This document shows positions 44,509 to 53,649 of a stretch of 64,000 nt of DNA, in pieces. The DNA comes from Paramicrobacterium humi (GTDB taxonomy: Bacteria; Actinomycetota; Actinomycetes; Actinomycetales; Microbacteriaceae). The DNA is taken from contig NZ_FNRY01000001.1 of the NCBI RefSeq assembly GCF_900105715.1, positions 2,356,001 to 2,420,000 on the forward strand. Direction: 5' to 3'. The notes beneath the pieces were generated by a model. That model was not told where the DNA came from. It ran no database searches and saw nothing but the letters and a program-made list of their open reading frames with translations. Each line of letters starts with the position of its first letter. Position 1 is the first letter of the stretch. The position numbers and the translations under genes were made by a program.

Positions 44509-45708
44509 CTAGTGGTCACCCGCGTCATGCGGCACGTCAACGACACACTGCACGGCGAGTCGCGTCCCCGTCGGCGTCTGCGTGTCCACGACAGCCCCCA
44601 CGTTTCGGAGCGCCGTCCAGGCGAGCGGCTCGATGCGGTGCCGCACGATTCCGTCCACGTGGATCTCGACGAGGACGCGTCGCTGCGGCCCCGAGACGCG
44701 CCTGACGGTGTACGGATCGCCGAACTTCACGCTCGTCTGGTGGGCACCCGCGTCGGCGCCCTGAACGAGGAACCAGAGGGCCGAGAGCAGCCCGTCGCGC
44801 TGGTCCGTTCTCAGCAGAGCGGCGCTCGAGTGCGGGTCCTCGATCGTGACGACGTCGTTGAGAGTGTCGGACTCGGTGACCGCGTGGTACAGCCAGGTGT
44901 TCTGCCGCCCCGCGATGAGATGGCTGCGCAGTTCGGTCGCGAGTTCTGCCGCGCGACGCGCCTTGTCCTGGTTCAGCGGCAGCGGCTCCCGGCCCGAGGC
45001 CACGTCTTCGAACAGCTGCTCTACCTCGTGGTCGAGGGAGGCGAGCCGTTCTGAGGCGAGAAGGCCCGGACCGTACACGGGCGCGGTGACCGTGCCCTGG
45101 ATCATGACGCGATCGAGGGCGAGCTGGCTGAGCCGACGATACGTGCCGATCGTGAGAGCCGCGATGATCGGGGTCACTGTCGCGAGGGCGATAGTGACGA
45201 TGTCGGCTCCGATTGCGGCGCTGCGGTCTCGATCGGAGCTCAGCGTCGCCGCCGCGAGCGCGATGGCGAGGACGCCGGAGCAGATGAGCACGTCGCGTGC
45301 CGCACGGACGCTCACGACGGCCACGAGCACGCCGCCGACGGCGACGGCAGCTGTCGGGTAGACGCCTTGCGCGGAATGCCCCCACACGGCGGCGACGTCG
45401 ATGATGACGACGACGAAGAGCGACGCGATGACGGACCAGTACTTGAGCGTGGACACGTGGTAGCCGCGGGCTCGGATCGTCGGCACGGCGTACACGAGGA
45501 CCAGGGCGAACAGCACCCAAGCGATGCTGTTGATGGGGGCGAGCGGATAGTCGTTGATGCGCAGCAGGAAGCGCGCGAAGGAGTGAACCGCGATGAGGGC
45601 GCCGGCAAGTCCCGGGCCGATTCCGAAGCGTGCCGTGCCGAGAGCCGCCTGGGACGTCGCCTTCAGGCCGGCGAGGCGAGTGCGTTCCGTGAGGTGCGAC
45701 TTGCTCAT
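44509..45708 (-). CDS. Kinase-like membrane protein lacking catalytic motifs
   Basis: A 399-residue protein with about six N-terminal helices (residues about 28-195), then a helical linker (LASLDHEVEQLFEDVASGREPL, AAELATELRSHLIAGRQNTWLYHAV) and a C-terminal domain in the place of a histidine kinase ATPase domain (RDGLLSALWFLVQGADAGAHQTSVKFG ... NVGAVVDTQTPTGTRLAVQCVVDV). No histidine box, N box or DxGxG motif is seen, so it is probably a catalytically dead partner of the kinase encoded upstream, which it overlaps by four bases (ATGA). Confidence 0.75.
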   Translation of the reverse strand: MSKSHLTERTRLAGLKATSQAALGTARFGIGPGLAGALIAVHSFARFLLRINDYPLAPINSIAWVLFALVLVYAVPTIRARGYHVSTLKYWSVIASLFVVVIIDVAAVWGHSAQGVYPTAAVAVGGVLVAVVSVRAARDVLICSGVLAIALAAATLSSDRDRSAAIGADIVTIALATVTPIIAALTIGTYRRLSQLALDRVMIQGTVTAPVYGPGLLASERLASLDHEVEQLFEDVASGREPLPLNQDKARRAAELATELRSHLIAGRQNTWLYHAVTESDTLNDVVTIEDPHSSAALLRTDQRDGLLSALWFLVQGADAGAHQTSVKFGDPYTVRRVSGPQRRVLVEIHVDGIVRHRIEPLAWTALRNVGAVVDTQTPTGTRLAVQCVVDVPHDAGDH

Positions 45709-46940
45709 TTCGCCACCTCGAGGACGACTGTCGTGCCGGCCCCAGGGGCCGAGAACACGCGCACCGTTCCGCCGATGTCTTCGACTCGTGCGACGACCGA
45801 CTGCCGGAAACCGAGCCGCTGCGAGGAGACAGCGGCGGGATCGAAGCCGACGCCCGCGTCGGTGACCACTCCGCGCACCATCGCGCCGTCGTCGCTCAGC
45901 GTGACGTGCGCCTCGTCGACCTGGGCGTGGCGACGCACGTTCTCAATGCATTCGACGAGCGCGTAGATGAACGCGTCGAGCTTCTCCGGCTCGAGCCCGA
46001 GCTGTCCCGAGCCGTGCCACTGCACGCTGAGGTCGGTGCCGTTGAACCGGTTCTTGACGTTCTCGAGGGTGCCGCCGAGCTGCAGTTCGGCCGTGTTCGT
46101 CAGGTTGTACTCTCCCGAGGAGCGCGGCTTCGGGGACTCGCCGAGCCGCAGCCGTTCGAGGAGTTCGCGGTCGCTCGCGGCCTGGCTCCGAAGGCTCGCC
46201 TCATCGACGCCGACTCCCGAATGGGCGAGCAGCGTGAGCGTCGCGAGAGCCGTGTCGTGCAGCAGCCGGGCATCCCGCAGACGCTGCGCTTCCGTCTCAC
46301 TGGCACGCCGCTCGATGGTGTGGGCGCGACCGATGCTGACGATGCGGCGGCTCACACGCGACATGCTGCTCCGCAGCCAGATGCCGAACATCGCACACAG
46401 TGCCCACAAGGTGACGACGAGGGAGAACAGCCCGATGAGTTGGCCAGGTTGCAGCCCGAGCCAGGCGCCGAGTCCGGCGACCGCTGCGATTATCGCGAGA
46501 AATACGCCGCCGAGGAACAGCAGGGCACCGCGCGTCGCGGTGAGCGCGACGGCGAGGGAGCCGACCGACCAGCCGGCGACCATGCAGATCGACGCGCCAA
46601 GGGAGTAGTTGATTCCCGAGCTGGGCACGGCTGCCGCGCACGCGAGAATCGTCGCGAGCCCGGTGCCGAAGAGCGTCGACTGTCGCAGCAGGTCGGGACG
46701 CTGCCACGTCCACACGAGTGCCGCGCCGAGCAGTACGTGCAACAGCAGAAGCTCCGTGAGCCATGGCGCATTCACGGCGCCGGGGATGCAGACCACGATG
46801 AACGAGGTGATGGTTCCGGCGAGCCCGAACGCGAGCGCCGTGCTGGAGACCAGGCGGGCGTGACGCAGAGCGAAGTACTCGAGGGATTCGTGCTGACGCC
46901 GCGCAGGATTCGACGAGGCGATCTCGCGCCACACCGTCAT
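45705..46940 (-). CDS. Membrane sensor histidine kinase, HisKA_3 type
   Basis: A 411-residue sensor kinase. About six helices fill residues 30-200; the HisKA_3 dimerisation box is ARLLHDTALATLTLL with His preceding Asp; the ATPase domain has an N-box-like LVECIENVRRHAQ, a G box DAGVGFDP and the end GTTVVLEVAK. It most likely phosphorylates the NarL-type regulator at 43836. The start is ATG 46940 with GGAAGG nine bases upstream; GTG 46949 is possible. Confidence 0.88.
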   Translation of the reverse strand: MTVWREIASSNPARRQHESLEYFALRHARLVSSTALAFGLAGTITSFIVVCIPGAVNAPWLTELLLLHVLLGAALVWTWQRPDLLRQSTLFGTGLATILACAAAVPSSGINYSLGASICMVAGWSVGSLAVALTATRGALLFLGGVFLAIIAAVAGLGAWLGLQPGQLIGLFSLVVTLWALCAMFGIWLRSSMSRVSRRIVSIGRAHTIERRASETEAQRLRDARLLHDTALATLTLLAHSGVGVDEASLRSQAASDRELLERLRLGESPKPRSSGEYNLTNTAELQLGGTLENVKNRFNGTDLSVQWHGSGQLGLEPEKLDAFIYALVECIENVRRHAQVDEAHVTLSDDGAMVRGVVTDAGVGFDPAAVSSQRLGFRQSVVARVEDIGGTVRVFSAPGAGTTVVLEVAK

Positions 46941-46995
46941 CGTCGTCACCCTTCCGTGCCTGGCGAGCTCCGATGACAGTCTATGTGCAGCCTGT

Positions 46996-48201
46996 TCAGG
47001 CGCTGAGCAGGCGTCGCAGGTGAGTTCCGACGGCCTCATGCTCGATCAGGAACGCATCGTGACCGAAGGGCGATGACAGTACTGCAGGGGCGTCACCGTC
47101 GATGTTCCCCGGCACCTGCGCCGCGATGAACTCCTGCCCGGGTAGCGGGAAGAGTCGATCACTGTCGATCCCGAGAACGAGGGTGGGCATGGTCACCCGA
47201 GACAGCGCTGCGGAGAGGCCGTCGCGGTCGCGGCCGACATCGTGCGAGTTCATGGCCTCGACGAGCACTGTGTAGCTGTTCGCGTCGAAGCGCCGGGTGA
47301 ACTTGTTGCCGTGGAAGTCGATGTAGGACTCGACCGCGAAGCGCCCGCCGCGGCCGAGAGGGCTGATCTCGGACTGCCATGTGCGGCCGAAGCGCTGGTT
47401 CAGCTCGTGGGGGCTGCGGTAGTTGATCATTGCCAGGCGCCGTGCGAGGGCCAGGCCGCGGTGCGGGCCGTCGCCGTCTGCGGCGTCGTAGTAGTGTCCG
47501 CCGTTGAAGTAGGGATCCGTTCGCACGGCCTCGATCTGCACCGTGTTCTGCGCGACCTGGTCGGCCGTCGTCTCGGGCGGTGCGGCGAGCACAGCGAGCC
47601 GTCTCACCTTCTCGGGGTAGCTGACGCCCCACTCGAGCGCGTGCATTCCGCCCATTGAGCCGCCGATGACGGCCTCCCATGCCCGGATCCCGAGGTGCTC
47701 GCCGAGCATCGCCTGAGCCTGAACCTGGTCGCGCACTGTTGTGTAGGGAAACCGGGTGGCCCATTCGTAGCCGTCGGGCGCGAAGCTCGCCGGTCCGGTG
47801 GAGCCCTGGCAGCCGCCGAGCATGTTGGGGGCGACGACGAAGTAGCGATCGGTGTCGACGGGAAGGCCCGGACCGACGACGTCCTCCCACCAGCCGGCGG
47901 TGGCGTGGCCTCGACCTGCGGGTCCGCGCACGTGCGAGTCGCCGGTGAGCGCGTGCAGCACGAGAACGGCGTTGTCGCGCTCCTCGTTGAGGGTTCCCCA
48001 GGTCTCGTAGGCGAGGCGCACATGCGGCACGAATCCGCCCGCCTCGAAGCTGAACGCGCCGAGGTCAGCGAATACCCGATCTCCCGCAGGATCACCGTCG
48101 CGCCACGCCCCCGTGGCGGGCGGTCGTCCGATGACGGTTCGCGTCTCCGCCGCGGTGACGAAGCTCCACGGAACGGTGTCATCGGAACGCTGCGAATGCA
48201 T
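46996..48201 (-). CDS. metX: Homoserine O-acetyltransferase MetX
   Basis: A 401-residue alpha/beta-hydrolase-fold enzyme acetylating homoserine in methionine synthesis. The nucleophile elbow is GGSMGGMHALEWG; other conserved parts are LVLHALTGDSHVRGP, VVAPNMLGGCQGSTGP and the catalytic His in SPFGHDAFLIEH. It lies downstream of metY on the same strand, separated by a terminator-like hairpin. ATG at 48201 gives the expected N-terminus, with no clear ribosome binding site. Confidence 0.95.
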   Translation of the reverse strand: MHSQRSDDTVPWSFVTAAETRTVIGRPPATGAWRDGDPAGDRVFADLGAFSFEAGGFVPHVRLAYETWGTLNEERDNAVLVLHALTGDSHVRGPAGRGHATAGWWEDVVGPGLPVDTDRYFVVAPNMLGGCQGSTGPASFAPDGYEWATRFPYTTVRDQVQAQAMLGEHLGIRAWEAVIGGSMGGMHALEWGVSYPEKVRRLAVLAAPPETTADQVAQNTVQIEAVRTDPYFNGGHYYDAADGDGPHRGLALARRLAMINYRSPHELNQRFGRTWQSEISPLGRGGRFAVESYIDFHGNKFTRRFDANSYTVLVEAMNSHDVGRDRDGLSAALSRVTMPTLVLGIDSDRLFPLPGQEFIAAQVPGNIDGDAPAVLSSPFGHDAFLIEHEAVGTHLRRLLSA

Positions 48202-48267
48202 AGTTCAATTCTCGCCGTCGGCGCCCGCGACGCGGGCATTGTTACACGCGAGCGCCGCCCGAGAGCA

Positions 48268-48304
48268 CGAGCCGCCGGACACCCCGAGGGGCGCCGGCGG
48301 CTCG
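48268..48304 (-). terminator. Hairpin between metY and metX
   Basis: An 11-bp stem (CGAGCCGCCGG with CCGGCGGCTCG) around a 15-base loop that holds a second small CCCC/GGGG hairpin. No clear T run follows. It may reduce transcription from metY into metX. Confidence 0.55.
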
Positions 48305-48316
48305 AGAGACGCTGGA

Positions 48317-49639
48317 CTAGCGGGCCGCCTCCACGACGCGTCGGGCCGCGGCGAAGGCCTGTTCGAGGTCCGCCTTGAGGTCCTCCACGTTCTCAAGCCC
48401 GACCGAGAGCCGCACAAGGCCGGGCGTCACACCGGTCGTGAGCTGCTGCTCCGGGGTGAGCTGCGAGTGCGTCGTCGACGCGGGGTGAATCACGAGCGAG
48501 CGGACATCGCCGATGTTCGCGAGGTGGGAGAACAGCTGCAGGCTGTTCACGAACTCGCGACCGGCGTCGACGCCGCCCTTGAGCTCGAACGACAGCACCG
48601 CGCCGACGCCCTTGGGCGCGTACTTGTTCGCGTTCGCATACCACGGGCTCGAAGGCAGGCCGGCGTAGTTCACGCTCGCGATGTCGGGGTGCTGGTCAAG
48701 CCATTCCGCGATGTCCTGCGTGTTCTGCACGTGGCGCTCCACGCGGAGCGAGAGCGTCTCGATCCCCTGGATGAGCTGCCACGCGCTCGCCGGAGCGATA
48801 GCGGAGCCGAGGTCGCGGAGCAGCTGCACGCGCGCCTTGATGATGTAGGCGATCGAATCGCCGAGAACCGTCGTGTAGCTCGCCCCGTGGTACGAGGGGT
48901 CGGGCTCGGTGAGGCCGGGGAACTTGTCGACGTGCTTCGACCACTCGAATTTTCCGCCGTCGACGATGACGCCGCCGATGACGGTTCCGTGGCCGCCGAG
49001 GAACTTCGTCGCGGAATGCGTGACGATGTCGGCGCCGTGCTCGAGGGGCTTGATGAGGTACGGTGTCGCGATCGTGTTGTCGACGATGAGCGGTACGTCG
49101 TTGCTGTGCGCGATCTCCGCGACGCCCTCGATGTCGAGGACGTTGATGCGCGGGTTCCCGATCGTCTCGGCGAAGAGGGCCTTCGTGTTCGGGCGAACGG
49201 CGCGGCGCCACTCGTCGAGGTCGTCCTGGTCCTCCACGAACGTCGTCTCGATGCCGAGCTTCGCGAGGGTGTACTTGAGCAGGTTGTAGGTGCCGCCGTA
49301 GATCGACGACGACGACACGATGTGGTCGCCCGCCTGCGCGATGTTCAGGATCGCGAACGTGGATGCCGCCTGGCCGGACGCGAGCAGGAGGGCTCCGGTG
49401 CCCCCCTCGAGCGCCGCGACGCGCTGCTCGACGACGTCCTGCGTGGGGTTCTGGATGCGCGTGTAGATGTTGCCGAATTCGGCGAGCGCGAAGAGGTTCT
49501 TCGCGTGCTCGGTGTTGTCGAACACGTAGCTCGTCGTCTGGTAGATCGGTGTGGCGCGGGCCTTGGTCACCGGGTCGGGAGCGGCGCCGGCGTGGATCTG
49601 AAGGGTTTCGAACTTCCAGTCGGGCGAAGTGTCGGTCAT
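48317..49639 (-). CDS. metY: O-acetylhomoserine sulfhydrylase MetY
   Basis: A 440-residue PLP enzyme of the Cys/Met metabolism group that converts O-acetylhomoserine and sulfide into homocysteine. The PLP lysine motif is [13 protein letters not shown]; other family parts are [49 protein letters not shown], and the C-terminal [15 protein letters not shown] and [20 protein letters not shown]. It supplies the next step after MetX, whose gene follows. Confidence 0.96.
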   Translation of the reverse strand: MTDTSPDWKFETLQIHAGAAPDPVTKARATPIYQTTSYVFDNTEHAKNLFALAEFGNIYTRIQNPTQDVVEQRVAALEGGTGALLLASGQAASTFAILNIAQAGDHIVSSSSIYGGTYNLLKYTLAKLGIETTFVEDQDDLDEWRRAVRPNTKALFAETIGNPRINVLDIEGVAEIAHSNDVPLIVDNTIATPYLIKPLEHGADIVTHSATKFLGGHGTVIGGVIVDGGKFEWSKHVDKFPGLTEPDPSYHGASYTTVLGDSIAYIIKARVQLLRDLGSAIAPASAWQLIQGIETLSLRVERHVQNTQDIAEWLDQHPDIASVNYAGLPSSPWYANANKYAPKGVGAVLSFELKGGVDAGREFVNSLQLFSHLANIGDVRSLVIHPASTTHSQLTPEQQLTTGVTPGLVRLSVGLENVEDLKADLEQAFAAARRVVEAAR

Positions 49640-49691
49640 GGTAATCCCATTTCGTTCGGGTGGCGTCTCTGTGACGGGATGCGTTCCCCCG

Positions 49692-49718
49692 AGAGTACGC
49701 GCGCTCGCGTCGTGTCAA
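49692..49718 (-). promoter_or_regulatory. metY promoter
   Basis: On the minus strand TTGACA (49718-49713) and TACTCT (49697-49692) are -35 and -10 candidates separated by 15 bases. The leader would be about 45 bases and contains an ATCCC...GGGAT pairing just before the start. No known SAM riboswitch was recognised. Confidence 0.5.
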
Positions 49719-49802
49719 CAGGGAAGCCGAAACATGACGTAACGCAGTGCGTCGGCCGTGCGGAGCCGCGTCGGCGCAGTGTCGTCACAGCTGCGCCGGA
49801 AG

Positions 49803-49830
49803 TAGTTGACCAACATGGGTTGGTCAACTA
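49803..49830. promoter_or_regulatory. Perfect palindromic operator of toxin-antitoxin pair
   Basis: TAGTTGACCAA and TTGGTCAACTA form a perfect 11-bp inverted repeat around six bases (CATGGG). It ends 12 bases before the antitoxin start at 49842, so it overlaps the promoter. Binding by the antitoxin or the antitoxin-toxin complex is the normal mode of control for this module type. Confidence 0.85.
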
Positions 49831-49841
49831 TTCGCGGCCCT

Positions 49842-50063
49842 ATGGAGGTCACGGTTCAGGAAGCCAAGACGCACCTCTCTCGGCTGCTCCGCCGGGTGGA
49901 GGCGGGCGAGACCGTCGTGATCAAGCGCGGGCAGGTGCGGGTCGCCCTGCTGACGTCGGCACTGCCCCAGGCGGCGCGTCGCCAGATCTGGGGGGACGTG
50001 CAAGGTCGGCTGGCGTCCGACTTCGACGAGATCCCGCGCGAGCTTGAGGACTACGCGTCCTGA
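49842..50063 (+). CDS. Phd/YefM-family antitoxin
   Basis: A 73-residue antitoxin: MEVTVQEAKTHLSRLLRRVEAGETVVIKRGQVRVALL is the classic Phd/YefM N-terminal DNA-binding fold, and the acidic C-terminus (WGDVQGRLASDFDEIPRELEDYAS) would wrap the toxin. ATG at 49842 is chosen for the family start; an ATG further upstream lies within the operator. The stop overlaps the toxin start by one base. Confidence 0.93.
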   Translation: MEVTVQEAKTHLSRLLRRVEAGETVVIKRGQVRVALLTSALPQAARRQIWGDVQGRLASDFDEIPRELEDYAS

Positions 50064-50443
50064 TGCGACTTCTCCTCGATACGAATGTGGTGCTCTGGCT
50101 CCTGCTCGGCGACCGTTCGCGCATACCGCAGGCGATCGTCGATCGTATAGAGGACACGGGAAACGCCGTACTGGTGAGCGCAGCGAGCGTGTGGGAAATC
50201 GCCATCAAGCGCTCTCTCGGAAAACTGGAGATCGAAGACCGGTGGCCGCGTGCGCTCAACAGCCTGGGCTTCGATCATCGCCCCGTGACCGCGGAACACG
50301 CCGCGGCCGTCGAGAAGCTTCCCTGGATTCACGGCGACCCGTTCGACAGGCTCCTTCTCGCTCAGGCGAAGCTCGAGGGCGCGACCGTCGTGACGGCCGA
50401 CGAGCGGATGCGGAAGTACGACGTTCCAAGCCTGTGGGTGTGA
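50063..50443 (+). CDS. vapC: PIN-domain (VapC-type) toxin
   Basis: A 126-residue PIN ribonuclease toxin. Acidic active-site residues are Asp6 (LLLDTNV), Glu45 (ASVWEIAIK), Asp95 with Asp92 (DPFDRLLLAQA) and Asp113 (VVTADERM). VapC toxins cut tRNA or rRNA to stop translation when the antitoxin is lost. It follows the antitoxin immediately (TGATG). Confidence 0.95.
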   Translation: MRLLLDTNVVLWLLLGDRSRIPQAIVDRIEDTGNAVLVSAASVWEIAIKRSLGKLEIEDRWPRALNSLGFDHRPVTAEHAAAVEKLPWIHGDPFDRLLLAQAKLEGATVVTADERMRKYDVPSLWV

Positions 50444-50474
50444 ACCCAGCATGACCTGTCGCGGATCCGCCCGG

Positions 50475-50979
50475 ATGCCGTGGGACGCTCTGCCTCGCTC
50501 GCTTGTGCACGCGGTGGAGGAGGCTCTCGGCTCGCCGATCACGGGCGCGGTCTCACAGCCGGGCGGCTCCTCACCCGGGAGCGCCGACCGGGTCGTCACC
50601 GCGACGGGCCGGCGCGCCTTCGTGAAGACGGCGAGCCGCACGCGAGACCCGGGCGCCCACGCTCTGCACCTGCGTCGGCGCCGCGTGGTTCGACGCGCTC
50701 ACCTACCTGCTCGACATGCGGCGCCGGCTCGGCCGTGGTGACATCGATGATGTGGTCGCCTCGCATTCGGTTTTCCGGGGAGCGCTGCCGCGACAGATCG
50801 ACGCGGCGCTCGCCGGACTTGCGGGCGGATTCTTCGATGCCGCCCGACTGCCGGCGCCGCCGAACATGCCGACGATCCGGGAATTCCAATTCGACGAAGG
50901 GATCGCCGCTCTCGGCTGGCTGCGCGAGAGGCTCGCTGCACATGGCTCGAAATCGGCGGGCGGCAGGCAGAGCTCTTAG
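50475..50979 (+). pseudogene. Deleted fructosamine/aminoglycoside kinase-family gene
   Basis: Remains of an APH/fructosamine-kinase-like gene. The first part (MPWDALPRSLVHAVEEALGSP ... RAFVKTASRTRDPGAHALH) matches the N-terminal lobe with the nucleotide-binding lysine; at about 50667 the reading frame jumps to the C-terminal part (AWFDALTYLLDMRRR ... ASHSVFRGALPRQIDAALAGLAGGFFDAARLPAPPNMPTIREFQ). The middle of about 150 residues with the catalytic HGD and DP motifs is missing. It lies directly downstream of the toxin-antitoxin genes, which may have disrupted it. The N-terminal frame may also start at 50451. Confidence 0.8.
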
Positions 50980-50988
50980 GCTTGGGGC

Positions 50989-51765
50989 ATGACATTCAAG
51001 CGTGCAGTGGTCACCGGGGCGAGTTCCGGAATCGGTTGGGCAACGGTCGTGGAGCTCCGCTCCCGCGGCTGGGACGTGGTGGGCGTCGCGCGTCGCGCCG
51101 ACCGGCTCGCGGCGCTGGAGGAGCAGACCGGAGCGCGCGTGTTCACGGCCGACCTGACGGTGCAGGATGACGTGGACGCGCTCGCCGAGTTCGTCGCGTC
51201 GACGGGAGGTGCCGACGCGGTCGTCAACAACGCGGGAGGCGCGTTCGGGCTCGCGAGCGTGGAGGACTCGTCGGTGGCTGACTGGGAGCGCATGTACGCC
51301 ATCAACGTACTCGGCACGAAGCGCGTAGTCTCGGCCCTGCTTCCGGTGCTTCGCCGCTCGATCGAGCCCGGGAAGGCGGCATCCATCGTCGGCATCACCT
51401 CGATCGCCGGGCAGGTCGCCTATGAGGGCGGCGGCGGCTACAACGCGGCGAAATTCGCGCAGCGCGCCGTGATGGAAGTGCTCCGGCTCGAACTGGCGGG
51501 GGAGCCGATCCGCGTCATTGACGTAGCACCAGGGATGGTGCATACGGAGGAGTTCTCCCTTGTGCGCTTCGGCGGCGACAAGGCGAAGGCGGATGCCGTG
51601 TACGCCGAGGTCCCCGAGCCGCTCACGGCCGAGGACATCGCCGAGACCATCGCGCACGCCCTCGACCTTCCGCCGCACGTGAACATCGACAGCGTCACCG
51701 TCAAACCGGTCGCCCAGGCTGCGCCGCACAAGGTCGCGAAGGGCCCGCTCAAGGTCGCGCGATGA
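50989..51765 (+). CDS. Short-chain dehydrogenase/reductase
   Basis: A 258-residue SDR with cofactor motif TGASSGIG, NNAG, catalytic Ser region (GITSIAG) and YNAAK. The substrate is unknown. TAGGCT is six bases before the ATG (leaderless). It is the first gene of a coupled set: the next start codon overlaps its stop by four bases. Confidence 0.92.
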   Translation: MTFKRAVVTGASSGIGWATVVELRSRGWDVVGVARRADRLAALEEQTGARVFTADLTVQDDVDALAEFVASTGGADAVVNNAGGAFGLASVEDSSVADWERMYAINVLGTKRVVSALLPVLRRSIEPGKAASIVGITSIAGQVAYEGGGGYNAAKFAQRAVMEVLRLELAGEPIRVIDVAPGMVHTEEFSLVRFGGDKAKADAVYAEVPEPLTAEDIAETIAHALDLPPHVNIDSVTVKPVAQAAPHKVAKGPLKVAR

Positions 51766-52244
51766 GCGACGAGAGGGAAGTGCTCGGCTGGGACGACTTC
51801 GGCGAAGCCGCCCGTGACCTCGCCCGCACGGTGCACGCGAGCGGATTCGCGCCCGACATCGTCGTCGCTGTCGCACGCGGCGGGCTGCTGCTCGCGGGCG
51901 CCGTCGCGTACGCGCTCGGCACGAAGAGCTGCGGAAGCATCAACGTGGAGTTCTACACCGACATCGACAAGACGCTGCCCGAGCCTGTGCTGCTTCCGCC
52001 GGCGCTTGACGCTCCGGCGCTGAGCGGGAAACGCGTTCTGCTCGTCGATGACGTCTCGGACTCCGGTCGCACGCTGCGCCTCGTCGTCGACATCCTGACC
52101 GGGCACGGCGCCGACGTCCGCTCGGTCACGCTGTACTCGAAGCCGCGGACCGTTCTCGAACCGGACTACGTGTGGCGGCGCACCGACAAGTGGATCACGT
52201 TCCCCTGGTCGGCGCTTCCGCCCGTGACGAAGGAGAACTCGTGA
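51762..52244 (+). CDS. Phosphoribosyltransferase-family protein
   Basis: A 160-residue type I phosphoribosyltransferase-like protein with the PRPP loop [21 protein letters not shown] and an N-terminal hood ([22 protein letters not shown]). It resembles guanine/xanthine phosphoribosyltransferases; the exact base is not deducible. Coupled to the SDR upstream (ATGA) and the peptidase downstream (GTGA). Confidence 0.88.
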   Translation: MSDEREVLGWDDFGEAARDLARTVHASGFAPDIVVAVARGGLLLAGAVAYALGTKSCGSINVEFYTDIDKTLPEPVLLPPALDAPALSGKRVLLVDDVSDSGRTLRLVVDILTGHGADVRSVTLYSKPRTVLEPDYVWRRTDKWITFPWSALPPVTKENS

Positions 52245-52945
52245 GCATCTTCCTGTGCGGTGGAGGCGATGTCGACCTCGCCGAGTTCGTGGCCGAGGCC
52301 GCCGTGCGCTCCCAGCAGACCACTCGCGAAGTTCCGCGCATCGCTGTCGTCGCGATCGACACGGGGCACGGCAGCTTCTTCACCGACGAGATCGCCGAAT
52401 CGCTCACGGACGCCGGCGCGTGCGAGCCGGTCATCCGCGCCTACCGGTCCGACCAGGAGGCGATCCTCGCCGACCTCGTCGACACCGACGGGATCTACGT
52501 CGCCGGCGGTCCCACTCCCGACTACCTGCGTGCCCTGCAACCTGTCGTCGGCGAGATCCGACGTCGTGTCGCGGCCGGAACCCCGTACTTCGGGGTATCG
52601 GCGGGAGCGCTGCTCGCCGCGGAGAAGGCGCTCATCGGCGGCTACCGCATCGGCGACGTTCCCGTGGCGCCCGAGATGATCGGAGAGGGAATCGACGAGC
52701 TCGAGGTCGCGTCCGGAATCGGTCTTGTCGACATCACCGTCGAAGTGCACGCCGCCCAGTGGGGCACGCTCGGCCGGCTTGTCGCGGCGACCGAGGCCGG
52801 TGTCGTCGAGGGAGGCGTCGCCATCGACGAGGACACAGCTCTCGTCGTGAGCGACGGGGGACTGCGCGTCGTCGGCTCCGGCTCGGTGTGGCAGGTGTTC
52901 TCCAGCGAGCACGGGGTCGTCGTCACGACGGCGGCGGCGGGCTGA
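52241..52945 (+). CDS. Peptidase S51 (dipeptidase E-like) family protein
   Basis: A 234-residue class I glutamine-amidotransferase-fold protein. The nucleophile motif [14 protein letters not shown] is typical of S51 peptidases; other parts are [16 protein letters not shown] and [13 protein letters not shown]. The catalytic triad is not fully resolved. Probably cleaves dipeptides or related substrates. GTG at 52241 follows AAGGAG. Confidence 0.85.
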   Translation: MSIFLCGGGDVDLAEFVAEAAVRSQQTTREVPRIAVVAIDTGHGSFFTDEIAESLTDAGACEPVIRAYRSDQEAILADLVDTDGIYVAGGPTPDYLRALQPVVGEIRRRVAAGTPYFGVSAGALLAAEKALIGGYRIGDVPVAPEMIGEGIDELEVASGIGLVDITVEVHAAQWGTLGRLVAATEAGVVEGGVAIDEDTALVVSDGGLRVVGSGSVWQVFSSEHGVVVTTAAAG

Positions 52946-53649
52946 TGCCCGACCGCAGCCTCGCGCACCTCGCGGCGACGGGCGCCATGGATCCCGGGTG
53001 GGCGCGGGCGCTCGAGCCCGTCGCCGACGACATCGCCGCGATGGGCGACTTTCTGCGCGCCGAGCGGCGGGAGGGACACGACTACCTGCCGAGCGGCGCG
53101 AACGTGCTGCGGGCCTTCGCGCAGCCCCTCGACGACGTGCGCGTGCTCATCGTCGGCCAGGACCCGTACCCGACCCCGGGGCACCCGATCGGCTTGTCGT
53201 TCGCCGTGGACCCGCTCGTGCGTCCTCTGCCGCGCAGCCTGCAGAACATCTACCGGGAGCTTCACGAGGACCTCGGTATTCCGCCTGCCGCGCACGGCGA
53301 TCTCACGCCCTGGACGCGCAACGGCGTCATGCTGCTCAACCGGGTCCTCACGGTACGTCCCGGCGCTCCGGCCTCCCACCGTGGCAAGGGCTGGGAGGCT
53401 GTGACGGAGCACGCGATTCGCGTGCTCGTGGAGCGCGCCGCCCCGCTCGTCGCCGTTCTCTGGGGCCGTGACGCGCAGAGCCTCACCCCCATGCTCACCG
53501 GCGTCCCCGTGGTGGCGAGCGCCCACCCGAGCCCGCTCTCGGCCTCGCGCGGCTTCTTCGGCTCCCGCCCGTTCTCGCGCGTGAACGCCCTTCTCGAACA
53601 GCAGGGGGCGAGCGCTGTCGACTGGGGCCTCGAACCGTCACATTCGTGA
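52945..53649 (+). CDS. ung: Uracil-DNA glycosylase
   Basis: A 234-residue family 1 UDG that removes uracil from DNA. Signatures: catalytic Asp in [31 protein letters not shown], and [24 protein letters not shown] at 52945 overlaps the preceding stop (TGATG); the stop is overlapped by the next gene (GTGA). Confidence 0.97.
   Translation: MPDRSLAHLAATGAMDPGWARALEPVADDIAAMGDFLRAERREGHDYLPSGANVLRAFAQPLDDVRVLIVGQDPYPTPGHPIGLSFAVDPLVRPLPRSLQNIYRELHEDLGIPPAAHGDLTPWTRNGVMLLNRVLTVRPGAPASHRGKGWEAVTEHAIRVLVERAAPLVAVLWGRDAQSLTPMLTGVPVVASAHPSPLSASRGFFGSRPFSRVNALLEQQGASAVDWGLEPSHS

Noticed and set aside
49640-49691. SAM riboswitch upstream of metY
   Set aside because: The leader is short and shows only one ATCCC/GGGAT pairing; none of the known SAM riboswitch cores was recognised.
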